Source: Lachnospiraceae bacterium MD308
GTDB lineage: Bacteria; Bacillota; Clostridia; Lachnospirales; Lachnospiraceae
DNA: 64,000 bases
Reading direction: 5' to 3'
Assembly (NCBI GenBank): GCA_000403475.2
Contig: KE159796.1
Coordinates: forward strand, 963,736 to 1,027,735
Part shown: in pieces, positions 49,816-59,676 of the stretch
Position numbering within the stretch: position 1 is the first letter of the stretch
How the letters are laid out: each line of letters begins with the position of its first letter
Position numbers and translations under genes: made by a program
The notes under the pieces: model-generated
What the model was told of the DNA's origin: nothing
The model's input: only the letters and a program-made list of their open reading frames with translations
The model's database searches: none

Positions 49816-51345
49816 CTAGTAATATGCATCAAAAACTTTTTTGGCCACATTGACCGCCTTAGAAGTACCGTCTGATGCTTCGATCACCACACTCACCACA
49901 AGATCCGGATTATCCACATTCGCGATTCCGATGAACCACGAATGGTCTTTCCCCTTATCAGAACTATACTCGGCGGTTCCTGTCTTTCCGGCAGTCGTAT
50001 ATTCTGCGTCTCCAAGGACGGACGCTGTACCGTAATCTGTGACACTCTCCATATATTTTTTCAACTGGGCCGCTTCCTTCGGCTTCATCAGCTCTTTATA
50101 TTTATCCGGCTTGTTCTTGCTGACAATCGTTCCGCTGTAACTTGTAATGGAATCCACAAGATACGGCTTCATCAGCGTCCCGCTGTTCGCAATAGCGGAA
50201 GTAATAAGCGCCATATGGTAAGGACTGACCTGCGTCTGCCCTTGTCCCATCGCCGTCATCATGCGCTCCGCAGGCCCCGCATGTTTCGTCAGGGCGAATT
50301 TGCTCTTTTTAAATGGAAGGTCTGAGGGAAGGTCTCTGTCAAACAACAGTTCCTTCGTCGTCTTTCGGAACTTTTCAATCTGAAGCCCGCTTCCGATATT
50401 GCAGAAAGATGTGTTGCATGAATAGGCAAGACTATCCTTTAAATCCACCCTTCCATGTACCTTTCCGCCGTAACAATGGATGGTATTGCTCCCGGCCTCT
50501 ATCTCTCCGCCGCATTTATATGAATAATTGGAATATCTGGAATCCTCTCTCATGAATTCAAGTGCCGTAACAACCTTAAACGTGGAACCGGGCGCATATT
50601 GCCCCTGTGTTGCCCGATTCACCAGCACTCCTCCGTCATCTTCATTCAATTCTTCCCATTCTTCCGAAATGGTATTCGGATCAAAATCCGGTTTTGACAC
50701 CATCGCAACAATTTTCCCCGTACTCGGTTCTATCGCAACCACCGCCCCCTTAGAACTTCCAAGAGCGTCGTAAGCCGCCTCCTGAATATCTGCATCGAGG
50801 GTTGTGACAACATTATCCCCCACAATTTTCTCGTCTTTTAATTCCCTTTGGAATTTTTCAAAGAAAAATGCATTTGACGTAAGCAAAGCCGAGTTCTCAA
50901 CAGCTTCGAGCCCCGTCTTTCCCTTGGCCGTATATCCAATGACATGCGCAAACATATCACCATAAGGATACTTTCGGTACTCCTTCCCGCTCTTGCCTAC
51001 TTCCGTCTTCGCGAGAACCTTTCCATTTTTATCCAGAATACTTCCCCTCACAATGCGGTCCGCCAGTGCGTCCTGTCTCTGGTTATAAGGGCTTCGGATA
51101 AAATCCCTGCTCTGCGTCAAGTTAAAATAGACGATATACCCCATCATCACCAGGAACAATGACACAAACATGTAAGTAACCCTAGCGAATTCTTTGTTGC
51201 GGGCGCGGTCTCGCTTTGCCTTTCTCTTGTCTTCGCGGTTTGCCTCTCTGCGGTCTCTCCTCGTCATCCGGCGCTTTTCGTCTCTTCGCTCCCGCCCCCT
51301 TACCGCTTCCCTTTGCTCGTAGCTTTTCCTGTCTCTGTCTCTCAA
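49816..51345 (-). CDS. Class B penicillin-binding protein
   Basis: A 509-residue D,D-transpeptidase that cross-links peptidoglycan outside the cell. An N-terminal Arg/Lys-rich cytoplasmic tail (1-50) precedes one membrane segment (about 54-74), then the dimerisation and transpeptidase domains. Active-site motifs: Ser254-Thr-Phe-Lys257, Ser309-Cys-Asn311, and Lys454-Thr-Gly. The TTG start at 51345 has GAGGAG 7 bases upstream; a shorter form from ATG 51267 is possible. The first 55 codons overlap the ftsW-like gene in another frame. Works with that SEDS protein as a glycosyltransferase/transpeptidase pair. Confidence 0.92.
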   Translation of the reverse strand: MRDRDRKSYEQREAVRGRERRDEKRRMTRRDRREANREDKRKAKRDRARNKEFARVTYMFVSLFLVMMGYIVYFNLTQSRDFIRSPYNQRQDALADRIVRGSILDKNGKVLAKTEVGKSGKEYRKYPYGDMFAHVIGYTAKGKTGLEAVENSALLTSNAFFFEKFQRELKDEKIVGDNVVTTLDADIQEAAYDALGSSKGAVVAIEPSTGKIVAMVSKPDFDPNTISEEWEELNEDDGGVLVNRATQGQYAPGSTFKVVTALEFMREDSRYSNYSYKCGGEIEAGSNTIHCYGGKVHGRVDLKDSLAYSCNTSFCNIGSGLQIEKFRKTTKELLFDRDLPSDLPFKKSKFALTKHAGPAERMMTAMGQGQTQVSPYHMALITSAIANSGTLMKPYLVDSITSYSGTIVSKNKPDKYKELMKPKEAAQLKKYMESVTDYGTASVLGDAEYTTAGKTGTAEYSSDKGKDHSWFIGIANVDNPDLVVSVVIEASDGTSKAVNVAKKVFDAYY

Positions 51346-52663
51346 TCGCCTGCTCCTCGTCTTCCCTTAAAATATAGAGTCCCTGAATAATCCCAAACAT
51401 AATCACTGTGCTGATCAGTGAGCTTCCTCCATAGCTGACTAACGGAATCGTAACGCCCGTAAGAGGAATGAACTTTGTCTCTCCGCCGATTGTCAAAAAC
51501 ACCTGAAAAATATAGCACGTTCCAAGTCCCAGCGCTACCAGCTTATAAAACATGTTGTGTAGCTGCATGGCGATATTCAGAAACATCACATAACAGCTTA
51601 GACAGATTAATATCATGCACAATGCAAAAATCAGCCCCATCTCCTCAGATATAGCCGCGAAAATCCCATCGGATGTAGCTACCGGTATCGTCTCCGGCGC
51701 ACCCTGAAAAAGTCCCATGCCAAACCATCCGCCGCTCCCGATGGCGAACAAAAACTGAACAATCTGATATCCGCCCTTGTCATACGCTGCTAACGGGTTT
51801 CTCCACGCCACAACCCGGACCCTGACATGATTAAAAAGGTGGTATGCTATCACAGAAGCGAATCCGCCCGCCCCCAGTCCGGCAGCAATATAAAGCGGCT
51901 GCTTTGTAGCTACATAAAGCATAACCAAATATACGACAAATATAATCAGCGCCGCCCCAAGGTCTCTCGAAACTACCAGTATAAGCACATGGAACGCCGC
52001 AATTGCCGTAGTAATCACAATATTCTTAAACTCCAGCGATAACTTGAAGCTGGACGCCACAAAAAACACAAAAATAATCTTTACCAGCTCCGACGGCTGG
52101 ATACTGATGCCATTCTCCCCGCCAATCTTAAAGCCTAACATCGCACCGCCGGTAACACGCCCCATCACAAGCACGACGGCCAGCGATACAAGCCCCGCGA
52201 CAGCGTAAAGATTCCTCCACTCAGACAACAGTTTAAATTTCCTGATAATAACCGGGACAAGAAGGCTCACCGTAACCGACGCAGTTGCAATGGCAAACTG
52301 CTTCACCGCACTGGAATAATCAAGTCTTGTGAGCATGATCATACCTATACAAAGGAGCATGCACATATTGTTGACCACAAGTCTTGACACCTTCGGATAA
52401 ATAATTATATATAACAATAAAATCGCGGCAAAAAGCGATACCTGCATCAAATAAAACGCCAGCATCCGAATATCATCCGTTGCCAGATACATCGACACGA
52501 ATGCCAGTACATGGATCAAGAACATCAGTATCATCTGCTTCCTCAGCATACGCTTTTTCCTGTCCGGGTCCTGAAACCCGAAGATGCTGAAACACAGGAA
52601 CGCATACGCCGTAATCAGCAGAATCATCAGATATTTTGACAGTTGTATTATAATATTTACCAA
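51182..52663 (-). CDS. FtsW/RodA/SpoVE family (SEDS) glycosyltransferase
   Basis: A 493-residue SEDS protein with about 12 membrane segments. Conserved parts include GGENGISIQPSELVKI, the catalytic-region RDLGAALIIF, GIFAAISEEMGLIFAL, and the C-terminal PLTGVTIPLVSYGGSSL. It polymerises glycan strands at the membrane for division, elongation or cortex. The last 65 residues are a Lys/Arg-rich cytoplasmic tail encoded in DNA that also encodes the PBP N terminus. It lies 9 bases downstream of the U32 peptidase gene. Confidence 0.94.
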   Translation of the reverse strand: MVNIIIQLSKYLMILLITAYAFLCFSIFGFQDPDRKKRMLRKQMILMFLIHVLAFVSMYLATDDIRMLAFYLMQVSLFAAILLLYIIIYPKVSRLVVNNMCMLLCIGMIMLTRLDYSSAVKQFAIATASVTVSLLVPVIIRKFKLLSEWRNLYAVAGLVSLAVVLVMGRVTGGAMLGFKIGGENGISIQPSELVKIIFVFFVASSFKLSLEFKNIVITTAIAAFHVLILVVSRDLGAALIIFVVYLVMLYVATKQPLYIAAGLGAGGFASVIAYHLFNHVRVRVVAWRNPLAAYDKGGYQIVQFLFAIGSGGWFGMGLFQGAPETIPVATSDGIFAAISEEMGLIFALCMILICLSCYVMFLNIAMQLHNMFYKLVALGLGTCYIFQVFLTIGGETKFIPLTGVTIPLVSYGGSSLISTVIMFGIIQGLYILREDEEQAIERQRQEKLRAKGSGKGAGAKRRKAPDDEERPQRGKPRRQEKGKARPRPQQRIR

Positions 52664-52671
52664 GCCTTCAC

Positions 52672-54837
52672 CTACTTCACTCCTCGTTTAAAATGCCCCT
52701 TCGTATAATCCATGTCCGGTACCGGGACCAAATGATTCTCCTTAAAGCATTCCCCATACAGCCTTATCATTCTTTCAGCTTCTTTCAACGATTCAAAAGT
52801 CAGATCCATCCGCAGCTCTGCCGGATGAAGTTCTTTTATCTCCTCTGCCTGTGAAAGAAGCATAAGAGGCTGACAATTATATATCACATTATAACAATCG
52901 TTACAATAATTTTTCACTGCAAATTTTTTCTGGTATCTGTCCGTTATATATAACCGTTTTTCCTCTTTCAGACATCCTTTTGTATTCTTTTGAATACAGT
53001 TCGCGGATATCATCACCGGATGATTCCCGTATACAACCATTCCCTCTCCGGCAATCCCAAGCTCCCCAAGCTCCCTTCCGTTAAGTTCTGCCGGCGCAAA
53101 AAAGCGAGTGATTCCAAGGGCCTTCACCGCCTTTTTACTCCACTGGTTGAACACATACAGATTATCGTCCGAGCGTATCTCCTTTTGGTATCCCCGCTCC
53201 TTAAGCCACCGGAAACTCTCAAAATTCCGAATCAATACCCCGTCAAAGCTCCGTACAATTTCCGGGTAGAGCCTATCCCATCTCGACGCTGTATTCTCCC
53301 TGAAAATATAAGGCATAGCAAGAAATATCCTCTTTCCGCCGCTTGCCTGCACTTTATCAAAACTTATATTCGAATCTATATAGACCGTATCAATACGCCC
53401 GTCTCCCATCGCCAGCTCAAGATGTGTTCTCTCCGTCACAAGCACAGAAAGCTCCGGAAGCACTTCTTGCTCCGAAACACTCTGCCCCCCATCTTTGCTG
53501 AAAGCTTCCTCTGTGCGCCCCGCATCCCCCTTAAAAAACCTTCGAACCGTCTCCTTTGCATCCTGCGGCACCTCTCTGCGGTATCCCTTCAGAATCTCTT
53601 TTTCAAGCTTTTGAATACCGTCTCTTCGCAGTTCATTGAGTGCCTGCATTGGCAGGAATATATCCTTCCCGGCAAGAATACTTAGCCGTTCAAATACAAA
53701 CTCCGTGTTTCCCGTCTTCCGCATCTGCTTCTCGATACGCCCTGCATCAAGCGGCTGCTTTTGTGCCCGCTGCACACTGGCACCTTCGCAAAAAACTTTG
53801 ACATTATCTGACTCAATATACAGTTTAACACGTTCTCCCTCAGAAAGTATTAATTTCCCATTAATTTTTTCTTGCATTTTATGCCGGGGCAAAGACGCCC
53901 CTTCTCCCGGATTCTCTGCCGGCCGGTAAAAAGACACCATATCCTTCCCGTTATGCTGCCTATAATAGCCGCCCGTATAGCCGCGCCTCTGATAACTCGC
54001 CGTCAGAATAGCTTTGTCTTTGTCGGATACCGCAAAGCCTTTTTTTCCGTGTTCCAGATACAAATCCATGTATTTCCGGTATATATTTACGACAGTATAC
54101 ACATAATCTGGCTGCTTCATACGTCCTTCAATCTTAAAAGAATCAATGCCTGCCTCCGAAAGCTCCGGAAGCATATCGATCGTGCAGAGATCCTTAAGAC
54201 TTAAAATATCCTGCTTTCTTTTATCCCCCACCACATAGGGGAGCCTGCAAGGCTGCGCGCACTGTCCCCGGTTACCGCTTCTTGCTCCAAGCAGGCTGCT
54301 GAAAAGACACTGTCCGGAATAGCAGTAACAGAGCGCGCCATGTATAAAACACTCGATCTCCAATCCGGTATTCTTTTTAATCCCCCGCACCTCCGTAAGA
54401 CTCAATTCCCTGGCAGGCACGATACGCACCGCTCCCTTTTCCTGAAAAAACGCCGCACCGTAAACTCCCGTGACCGTCGCCTGGGTACTGATATGGATTG
54501 GAAGCTTTGGAAATGCTTCTCTTATAAAATCCATAGCGCCTATATCCTGTACGATAACCCCGTCAAGCCCCTCCCTGTAACAAGGCGCAAGATACCCGTA
54601 CAGTTCTTTAAGCTCCTTTTCTTTAAACAGTGTATTCACTGTCAGATAGAGTCTTTTCCCATGAATATGCGCATAATCTATAGCGGCAAGCAGCTCCTCC
54701 TCACCGAAATTGCCCGCATAAGCCCGGGCACCAAACCTTTTCCCTCCAAGGTATACCGCATCAGCGCCTGCGTTCACCGCCGCCTCAAGGCTTTCCCAGG
54801 AGCCTGCCGGCGCCAATATCTCAACATCGTTTCTCAT
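52672..54837 (-). CDS. U32 family peptidase
   Basis: A 721-residue U32 protein: N-terminal TIM-barrel (EILAPAGSWESLEAAVNAGADAVYLGGKRFGARA) and the signature IECFIHGALCYCYSGQCLFSSLLGARSGNRGQCAQPCRLPY, plus a C-terminal DUF3656-type region with CNDCYNVIYNC. Related proteins (TrhP/RlhA) are needed for tRNA or rRNA hydroxylation, so it is more likely an RNA-modifying enzyme than a secreted collagenase. Part of the ftsW-PBP operon. Confidence 0.93.
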   Translation of the reverse strand: MRNDVEILAPAGSWESLEAAVNAGADAVYLGGKRFGARAYAGNFGEEELLAAIDYAHIHGKRLYLTVNTLFKEKELKELYGYLAPCYREGLDGVIVQDIGAMDFIREAFPKLPIHISTQATVTGVYGAAFFQEKGAVRIVPARELSLTEVRGIKKNTGLEIECFIHGALCYCYSGQCLFSSLLGARSGNRGQCAQPCRLPYVVGDKRKQDILSLKDLCTIDMLPELSEAGIDSFKIEGRMKQPDYVYTVVNIYRKYMDLYLEHGKKGFAVSDKDKAILTASYQRRGYTGGYYRQHNGKDMVSFYRPAENPGEGASLPRHKMQEKINGKLILSEGERVKLYIESDNVKVFCEGASVQRAQKQPLDAGRIEKQMRKTGNTEFVFERLSILAGKDIFLPMQALNELRRDGIQKLEKEILKGYRREVPQDAKETVRRFFKGDAGRTEEAFSKDGGQSVSEQEVLPELSVLVTERTHLELAMGDGRIDTVYIDSNISFDKVQASGGKRIFLAMPYIFRENTASRWDRLYPEIVRSFDGVLIRNFESFRWLKERGYQKEIRSDDNLYVFNQWSKKAVKALGITRFFAPAELNGRELGELGIAGEGMVVYGNHPVMISANCIQKNTKGCLKEEKRLYITDRYQKKFAVKNYCNDCYNVIYNCQPLMLLSQAEEIKELHPAELRMDLTFESLKEAERMIRLYGECFKENHLVPVPDMDYTKGHFKRGVK

Positions 54838-54865
54838 AATCCGTATCGTTTCCTTTGCCTATAGA

Positions 54866-54892
54866 GTAAAAAGGCTGTCAAACGACAGCCCT
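54866..54892 (-). terminator. Terminator of zapA
   Basis: GGCTGTC (54873-54879), AAAC, GACAGCC (54884-54890); on the minus strand the stem is followed by TTTTTAC. It begins at the zapA stop codon. Confidence 0.9.
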
Positions 54893-55302
54893 TACTTACG
54901 CTTATTCTTCATCTCAGTCTCGAGCTTCACTATCTTCATCTGAAGCTCCTTGTTCTCTTCCTTCAGCCTGTCCATTGCTTTCTCGGCATTCTCAAGCTTA
55001 ATCTGAACAGATATCAGATCATGCTTCAGATCATACATCTCCTTGTCCTTCGATTCGATATCCGTCTCCAGAGAACTGCCCTGCTTCTTCGCTTTAAAAT
55101 AATCATCTGCAATATTCAATGCCAAAAGTACGCTTCTTGTCTCCGAGCTCTGTTTGCGGTAGCCATCATTGCTGGCCAGCTCATCAATCTTATGATTTAA
55201 GTAAGTCGATACCTTCTGCAAATATTCTTCACTTTCAAATCCGCCAAGATTGAATACTTTCCCGCCGATTAAAACTTCCGTAAAATTCTTTGATGATGCC
55301 AT
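54892..55302 (-). CDS. zapA: Cell division protein ZapA
   Basis: A 136-residue protein. The N-terminal ZapA domain (TEVLIGGKVFNLGGFESEEYLQKVSTYLNHKIDEL) is followed by a longer coiled coil (about 75-132) than in Gammaproteobacteria. ZapA bundles FtsZ filaments in the cytoplasm. The ATG at 55302 (GGGGGAGG upstream) is chosen over the frame start at 55335. Confidence 0.92.
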   Translation of the reverse strand: MASSKNFTEVLIGGKVFNLGGFESEEYLQKVSTYLNHKIDELASNDGYRKQSSETRSVLLALNIADDYFKAKKQGSSLETDIESKDKEMYDLKHDLISVQIKLENAEKAMDRLKEENKELQMKIVKLETEMKNKRK

Positions 55303-55413
55303 AAAAGCCTCCCCCGACTTAAAATCCTTTTTCAACTTCTAACCCCATTATAAACTAAACTTTGCCAAAAACCAACTGTTTTTCACCATTTTCACCGGAA
55401 TTTCATTAAATTT

Positions 55414-56406
55414 TTATCTTACAAGCCCCAAATGGGTGTAAGCCTTATCCGTAATCACCCTTCCGCGGGGTGTCCGCTGGATAAATCCGTTCTTTAAAAG
55501 GTAAGGTTCATACACATCTTCGATCGTGCCCGCATCTTCTCCAAGAGAGGCAGCCAGTGTATCAAGCCCCACCGGTCCCCCCTGGAATTTTTCCATCATT
55601 GTCACGAGAAGATCCCGGTCTGTCTGGTCGAGCCCTTCCTTGTCCACATCAAGAATATCAAGCGCATACTCGGCGACCTCCTCCGTGATATACCCGTCAT
55701 ACTTAACCTGGGCAAAATCACGCACACGCTTGAGCAGTCTGTTCGCAAGCCGGGGCGTCCCGCGCGAGCGTTTCGCGAGAGCATAGGCCCCCTCTCTGTC
55801 AATCTCCACCTCAAGAACCCCCGCGGAGCGCTCAATGATAGTCTTTAGCTCTTCCACTGTATAAAATTCCAGTCGATTCACCACTCCAAAACGATCTCTT
55901 AACGGAGCTGTAAGCATCCCTGCCCTTGTAGTAGCTCCCACAAGCGTAAATTGAGGAAGGTCAAGCCGGATCGAGCGTGCGGTCGCACCTTTGCCAATCA
56001 TAATATCAATGGCATAATCCTCCATCGCAGGGTATAAGACCTCCTCAACCTGTCTGTTCAGCCGGTGAATCTCATCCACAAACAGGACGTCTCCTTCCTG
56101 CAGATTATTTAAAATTGCAGCCATCTCCCCCGGCTTTTCAATCGCCGGTCCGGATGTAATCTTAATATTCACGCCCATCTCATTGGCGATAATTCCGGCA
56201 AGCGTCGTCTTTCCAAGGCCCGGCGGACCGTAGAACAGCACATGGTCAAGCGCCTCATGCCGCTCTTTCGCTGCCTCAATATATATCTTTAACGTCTCTT
56301 TCGCCTTTTCCTGCCCGATATAGTCGTCAAGCATCTGCGGCCGAAGATGATTTTCTATCTTAACATCCTCTTCCAGATTTTCCGTCGTTATGATCCTTCT
56401 TCCCAT
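55414..56406 (-). CDS. ruvB: Holliday junction helicase RuvB
   Basis: A 330-residue AAA+ motor: Walker [13 protein letters not shown] (about 60-71), Walker B DEIHRL (about 111-116), sensor ATTRAGML, and the C-terminal winged helix with [12 protein letters not shown]. Drives branch migration with RuvA, encoded 21 bases upstream. Confidence 0.98.
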   Translation of the reverse strand: MGRRIITTENLEEDVKIENHLRPQMLDDYIGQEKAKETLKIYIEAAKERHEALDHVLFYGPPGLGKTTLAGIIANEMGVNIKITSGPAIEKPGEMAAILNNLQEGDVLFVDEIHRLNRQVEEVLYPAMEDYAIDIMIGKGATARSIRLDLPQFTLVGATTRAGMLTAPLRDRFGVVNRLEFYTVEELKTIIERSAGVLEVEIDREGAYALAKRSRGTPRLANRLLKRVRDFAQVKYDGYITEEVAEYALDILDVDKEGLDQTDRDLLVTMMEKFQGGPVGLDTLAASLGEDAGTIEDVYEPYLLKNGFIQRTPRGRVITDKAYTHLGLVR

Positions 56407-56427
56407 AATCCTTCCTATACTCTCCTC

Positions 56428-57039
56428 TTAAAGCAATAGTTTCAACGCCGCTTTAAGCACGCTTTCTACATCGGCTTCTTCCTCCAAAGGAACCTCCTTC
56501 ACTGCCTTAAGCGCCTCTGTGCTGCCATATCCAAGCGCCACCAAAGCCTGCACTGCTTCACTCTGTATGTGGTCTGTCCCCTCTGCGGCTCTGCCTGGAA
56601 GTTCACCACCTGTAACACTGTGCTCTAATGCATCCTCAATCTTTAATTTGTCCTTAAGCTCCAGAATCAACTTTTCCGCCGTCTTCTTTCCGATTCCCGG
56701 CGCCGCCGAGATTGCCTTCACATCGCCGGACAGCACAGCAAACCTCAGATTATCCGGAGAGAGAACAGACAGTATCGCCTGGCCGCCCTTCGGTCCAATT
56801 CCATTGACGCCGATAAGCAGGCGGAATATCATAAGATCATCTCTTGTAAGAAATCCGAACAACTGCATGGCATCCTCTTTTACATTCAGATAGGTATGTA
56901 TCTTCACCTCTGAACCCGCCTGCGGAAGCAAACTCATAGCCTGAACGGACATGAAAATCCCATAGCCTACTCCGTTTACATCCACAACTACTCTGTCATC
57001 TTCTATAGAAACAAGCGTTCCTCTTATAAACTGAATCAT
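56428..57039 (-). CDS. ruvA: Holliday junction protein RuvA
   Basis: A 203-residue RuvA with the OB fold (MIQFIRGTLVSIEDDRVVVDVNGVGYGI), tandem helix-hairpin-helix motifs (VNGIGPKGGQAILS, APGIGKKTAEKLILELKDK) and the C-terminal UBA-like RuvB-binding domain (ALVALGYGSTEALKAVKEV). Directly upstream of ruvB. Confidence 0.98.
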   Translation of the reverse strand: MIQFIRGTLVSIEDDRVVVDVNGVGYGIFMSVQAMSLLPQAGSEVKIHTYLNVKEDAMQLFGFLTRDDLMIFRLLIGVNGIGPKGGQAILSVLSPDNLRFAVLSGDVKAISAAPGIGKKTAEKLILELKDKLKIEDALEHSVTGGELPGRAAEGTDHIQSEAVQALVALGYGSTEALKAVKEVPLEEEADVESVLKAALKLLL

Positions 57040-57047
57040 ATTTCCTC

Positions 57048-57572
57048 CTAAAATTTCAGATTTACAAGCCTCTTTAGCATCTCACGCGTAAGAATACCGA
57101 TCACACAGCCGGTAAGAAGTCCCGCAATCAATAGAGCCGGTACGTAATACACTACTTGAAATGTCTCCACCACGGCCATAGCTATTAGAAGCTGTCCGAT
57201 ATTATGGAACACGCCCCCTGCAATACTGACACCGATTACACTAAATCCCCCGGCCCTCTTTAGCAGCGCCATAACCGAAAGACTGAGGAGTGCACCCGCA
57301 AGACTGTAAATGATACTAAAATAGTTCCCAAATATAAAGCCCGCCAAAAGTACCCGCACTACCGTCAGCAGATAGGCCTCCTTAAGTGTCGCCTTGTAAA
57401 GCACTGCCACAATAACAAGATTCGCCAGCCCTAACTTCACTCCCGGTATTCCAAACTGTATGGGAATCAGCGTCTCTACATAGCTGAAAATCAACGCCAA
57501 GGCCGTAAATACTCCAAAATAGGCTACTCTGTCTCCCAACGTGCTTCCTCCTAATGCTTTCCTTTCTCCCAT
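57048..57572 (-). CDS. Gx-transporter family protein (heptaprenyl diphosphate synthase component I-like)
   Basis: A 174-residue membrane protein with about five segments and the Gx_transp motifs YVETLIPIQFGIPGVKLGLANLVIVAVLY and GGVFHNIGQLLIA. Usually encoded right after a NusG-domain-II gene and close to apbE/rnf genes, as here. It resembles the S component of ECF transporters; the synthase name in databases is probably misleading. Confidence 0.88.
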   Translation of the reverse strand: MGERKALGGSTLGDRVAYFGVFTALALIFSYVETLIPIQFGIPGVKLGLANLVIVAVLYKATLKEAYLLTVVRVLLAGFIFGNYFSIIYSLAGALLSLSVMALLKRAGGFSVIGVSIAGGVFHNIGQLLIAMAVVETFQVVYYVPALLIAGLLTGCVIGILTREMLKRLVNLKF

Positions 57573-57584
57573 CGGTTCTTAGTC

Positions 57585-57974
57585 CTACTGTGCCACCGCG
57601 TCAAATTCGCTGTTCTCACTGCTGTCCACGGTCACGACCACTTCATTGGGAAGGCAGATAATACTCTCCCCGTTTTTCGAAATCGCTCTCTGGTTCACAC
57701 AAAGCTTATCCGGACAATTCGCTTTCGCCATATCTGCAGTACCGTTCCTTATTTTTAAAATATTCGTCCCGTCGTTGATCTCGATGACCCGATCCTCGGC
57801 AAGACTGTATACTCCCTGAATCTCACCCTTCACCTTAACAGTCACACAGCCGGCTCCTTTCCCGCCAATGAGCCCATGCAGCAAAAAAGCAAGCCCTGCC
57901 ACAAATACGATGATAGCTATAAGAATCCAGTCTTTTTTTTGTAAATCAATCTTTTCTTTCAAATTCAGCTTCAT
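57585..57974 (-). CDS. NusG domain II-containing protein
   Basis: A 129-residue protein: a short cytoplasmic start, one membrane anchor (about 18-38), then an extracytoplasmic NusG-II beta domain (VTVKVKGEIQGVYSLAEDRVIEIND ... CPDKLCVNQRAISKNGESIICLPNEVVVTV). This group is found with RnfG-like and ApbE proteins. The ATG at 57974 follows GAGGGTG. Function unknown; a role in extracytoplasmic flavoprotein assembly is inferred from its neighbours. Confidence 0.87.
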   Translation of the reverse strand: MKLNLKEKIDLQKKDWILIAIIVFVAGLAFLLHGLIGGKGAGCVTVKVKGEIQGVYSLAEDRVIEINDGTNILKIRNGTADMAKANCPDKLCVNQRAISKNGESIICLPNEVVVTVDSSENSEFDAVAQ

Positions 57975-58102
57975 ATTCACACACCCTCTCTGATACAATC
58001 CCTATTCTAACACAATAAATCCTCCTTCGCAATCACATGTTCGATTGCATATCTTCTTTTTAATTGTTATAATCAATATATTATTGTTTCAAGAGGTGTT
58101 AT

Positions 58103-59083
58103 ATGAAAATCAAAAAACTTGCTGCATTAATATCTGCGGCTGCTTTGCTTATCAGCGGCTGCTCCAATCTATCAGAAAAAAAGGATCTGACATACACCGA
58201 CACTCTGTTTGACACTGTTATCAGCGTCCAGATTCTCGACCCGGTAGATAAAAGCGTTATAGAAGGCTGTGAAAAGCTCTGTAAAGAATACGATGCAAAA
58301 TTTTCTAAGACAAATAAAGACAGTGAGATTTCCCGGATCAATAAAGCAAAAGGCAAATTTGTAGAAGTGTCCGATGACACCATAACATTGCTTAAAAAAG
58401 GGATCTACTACGGTGAGATGTCCGACGGCCTGTTTGATATCACCATAGGCTCCGTGTCAAAGCTTTGGGATTTTCATGCAGAAAAGCCCTCTGTCCCATC
58501 CAGCAAAAAGGTTAAATCTGCAAGATCACATGTGAACTACCGAAACATCATGATTGTAGACAACCGTGTAAAGCTCACTGACCGCAAAGCTTCTCTGGAT
58601 GTCGGAGCTATCGCCAAGGGATATATTGCCGACCGCATCAAGGAATATCTTGAAAAACAGGATGTAAAGCATGCCATTATCAACCTGGGAGGAAATGTAC
58701 TTACTCTCGGCACAAAAACGGACGGTTCTAAATATAACATTGGAATCCAGCGCCCTTTTGATGAATCCGGCAAGCCGATTACTTCCGTCAAAATCGCTGA
58801 CCAGTCTGTTGTCACCACCGGAACCTATCAGCGGTATTTCGAAAAAAAAGGAAAATTTTATCATCATATTCTGAATCCCCACACCGGATTCCCCTGCAAG
58901 AATTCTCTAAGCAGCGTAACGATCATTACCGATTCTTCACTGACTGCCGATGCCATGAGCACCATGTGCTTCCTGATGGGTTATGAAGAAGGTATGAAAC
59001 TTGTTAATCTTTTGGACAATGTAGATGCCGTCTTTATCACAAATGACAACGAAATTCATTACTCTGACAATTTTCTAAAGTAA
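58103..59083 (+). CDS. apbE: FAD:protein FMN transferase, lipoprotein
   Basis: A 326-residue ApbE. Signal peptide with lipobox LLISGCSN (Cys about 20), TLFDTVISVQI, FDITIGSVSKLWDF, the FAD-binding ASLDVGAIAKGYIADRI, INLGGNVLTLG, and the C-terminal HHILNPHTGFPC with catalytic-type residues. It attaches FMN covalently to Thr in S(T)GAT motifs outside the membrane. RnfG and RnfD encoded 3-5 kb away carry such sites (SGAT in RnfG), so they are its natural substrates. Confidence 0.95.
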   Translation: MKIKKLAALISAAALLISGCSNLSEKKDLTYTDTLFDTVISVQILDPVDKSVIEGCEKLCKEYDAKFSKTNKDSEISRINKAKGKFVEVSDDTITLLKKGIYYGEMSDGLFDITIGSVSKLWDFHAEKPSVPSSKKVKSARSHVNYRNIMIVDNRVKLTDRKASLDVGAIAKGYIADRIKEYLEKQDVKHAIINLGGNVLTLGTKTDGSKYNIGIQRPFDESGKPITSVKIADQSVVTTGTYQRYFEKKGKFYHHILNPHTGFPCKNSLSSVTIITDSSLTADAMSTMCFLMGYEEGMKLVNLLDNVDAVFITNDNEIHYSDNFLK

Positions 59084-59086
59084 CCG

Positions 59087-59123
59087 AAAAGGAACTCTGC
59101 CCCAATGACAGAGTTCCTTTTCC
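59087..59123. terminator. Bidirectional terminator
   Basis: AAAAGGAACTCTG (59087-59099) and CAGAGTTCCTTTT (59109-59121): a perfect 13-base stem with A and T tracts, between convergent apbE and the gene at 59133. Confidence 0.92.
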
Positions 59124-59132
59124 TTTACATTT

Positions 59133-59633
59133 CTAATATACACCTGTCGTCAGAAATGCCACTCCAAACACAACAGCCATAATAAGATAAAGAACAAACA
59201 CTCCTGCCATGACAATCAGCTGGGCGCGGCAAAAATTCCGTCGATTTACATTTCCGGTACTGCTAAATGCCCACACAAAATACAGGACAATCCCTGCACA
59301 TGGAATCATAGCAGCAAGAATTGTAAGCAGCCAGTCTCCCATAGACATCGGACTTGTATCCATATCCTGATAGTGATTCTGATTATAGCCCATATCATTG
59401 CCGATATTATAATTCAAGTTATCCTGATACTGATAGTTTCTGCTCTGCCCGCTCCACTCCGGATTATTCTGCTGGTATCCGGCATAAGAATCCGCAGAGC
59501 TGCTCTGTGTATACTGATATGCGGTACTGCTCTCTAACGGCTCTTCCTTCACATCTGCATTCGGATCTGTATATACCGGCTTAACGTCTGACTGTTCTTT
59601 CTCTTCCGGCGTTTTGTTCATATTGTCTTCCAT
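59133..59633 (-). CDS. Gln/Asn/Tyr-rich membrane protein, unknown
   Basis: A 166-residue protein. Residues 1-95 are hydrophilic and low in complexity (YQYTQSSSADSYAGYQQNNPEW ... NYQYQDNLNYNIGNDMGYNQNHYQ), then two membrane segments (about 99-121 and 136-162) around SSTGNVNRRNFCRAQ. The layout resembles small DUF4870/CD225-like proteins common in Firmicutes. ATG 59633 follows GGAGG. Function unknown. Confidence 0.82.
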   Translation of the reverse strand: MEDNMNKTPEEKEQSDVKPVYTDPNADVKEEPLESSTAYQYTQSSSADSYAGYQQNNPEWSGQSRNYQYQDNLNYNIGNDMGYNQNHYQDMDTSPMSMGDWLLTILAAMIPCAGIVLYFVWAFSSTGNVNRRNFCRAQLIVMAGVFVLYLIMAVVFGVAFLTTGVY

Positions 59634-59676
59634 ACTTACGTCCTCCTAAAAATTTTGTTAATACTTTATCATATCA

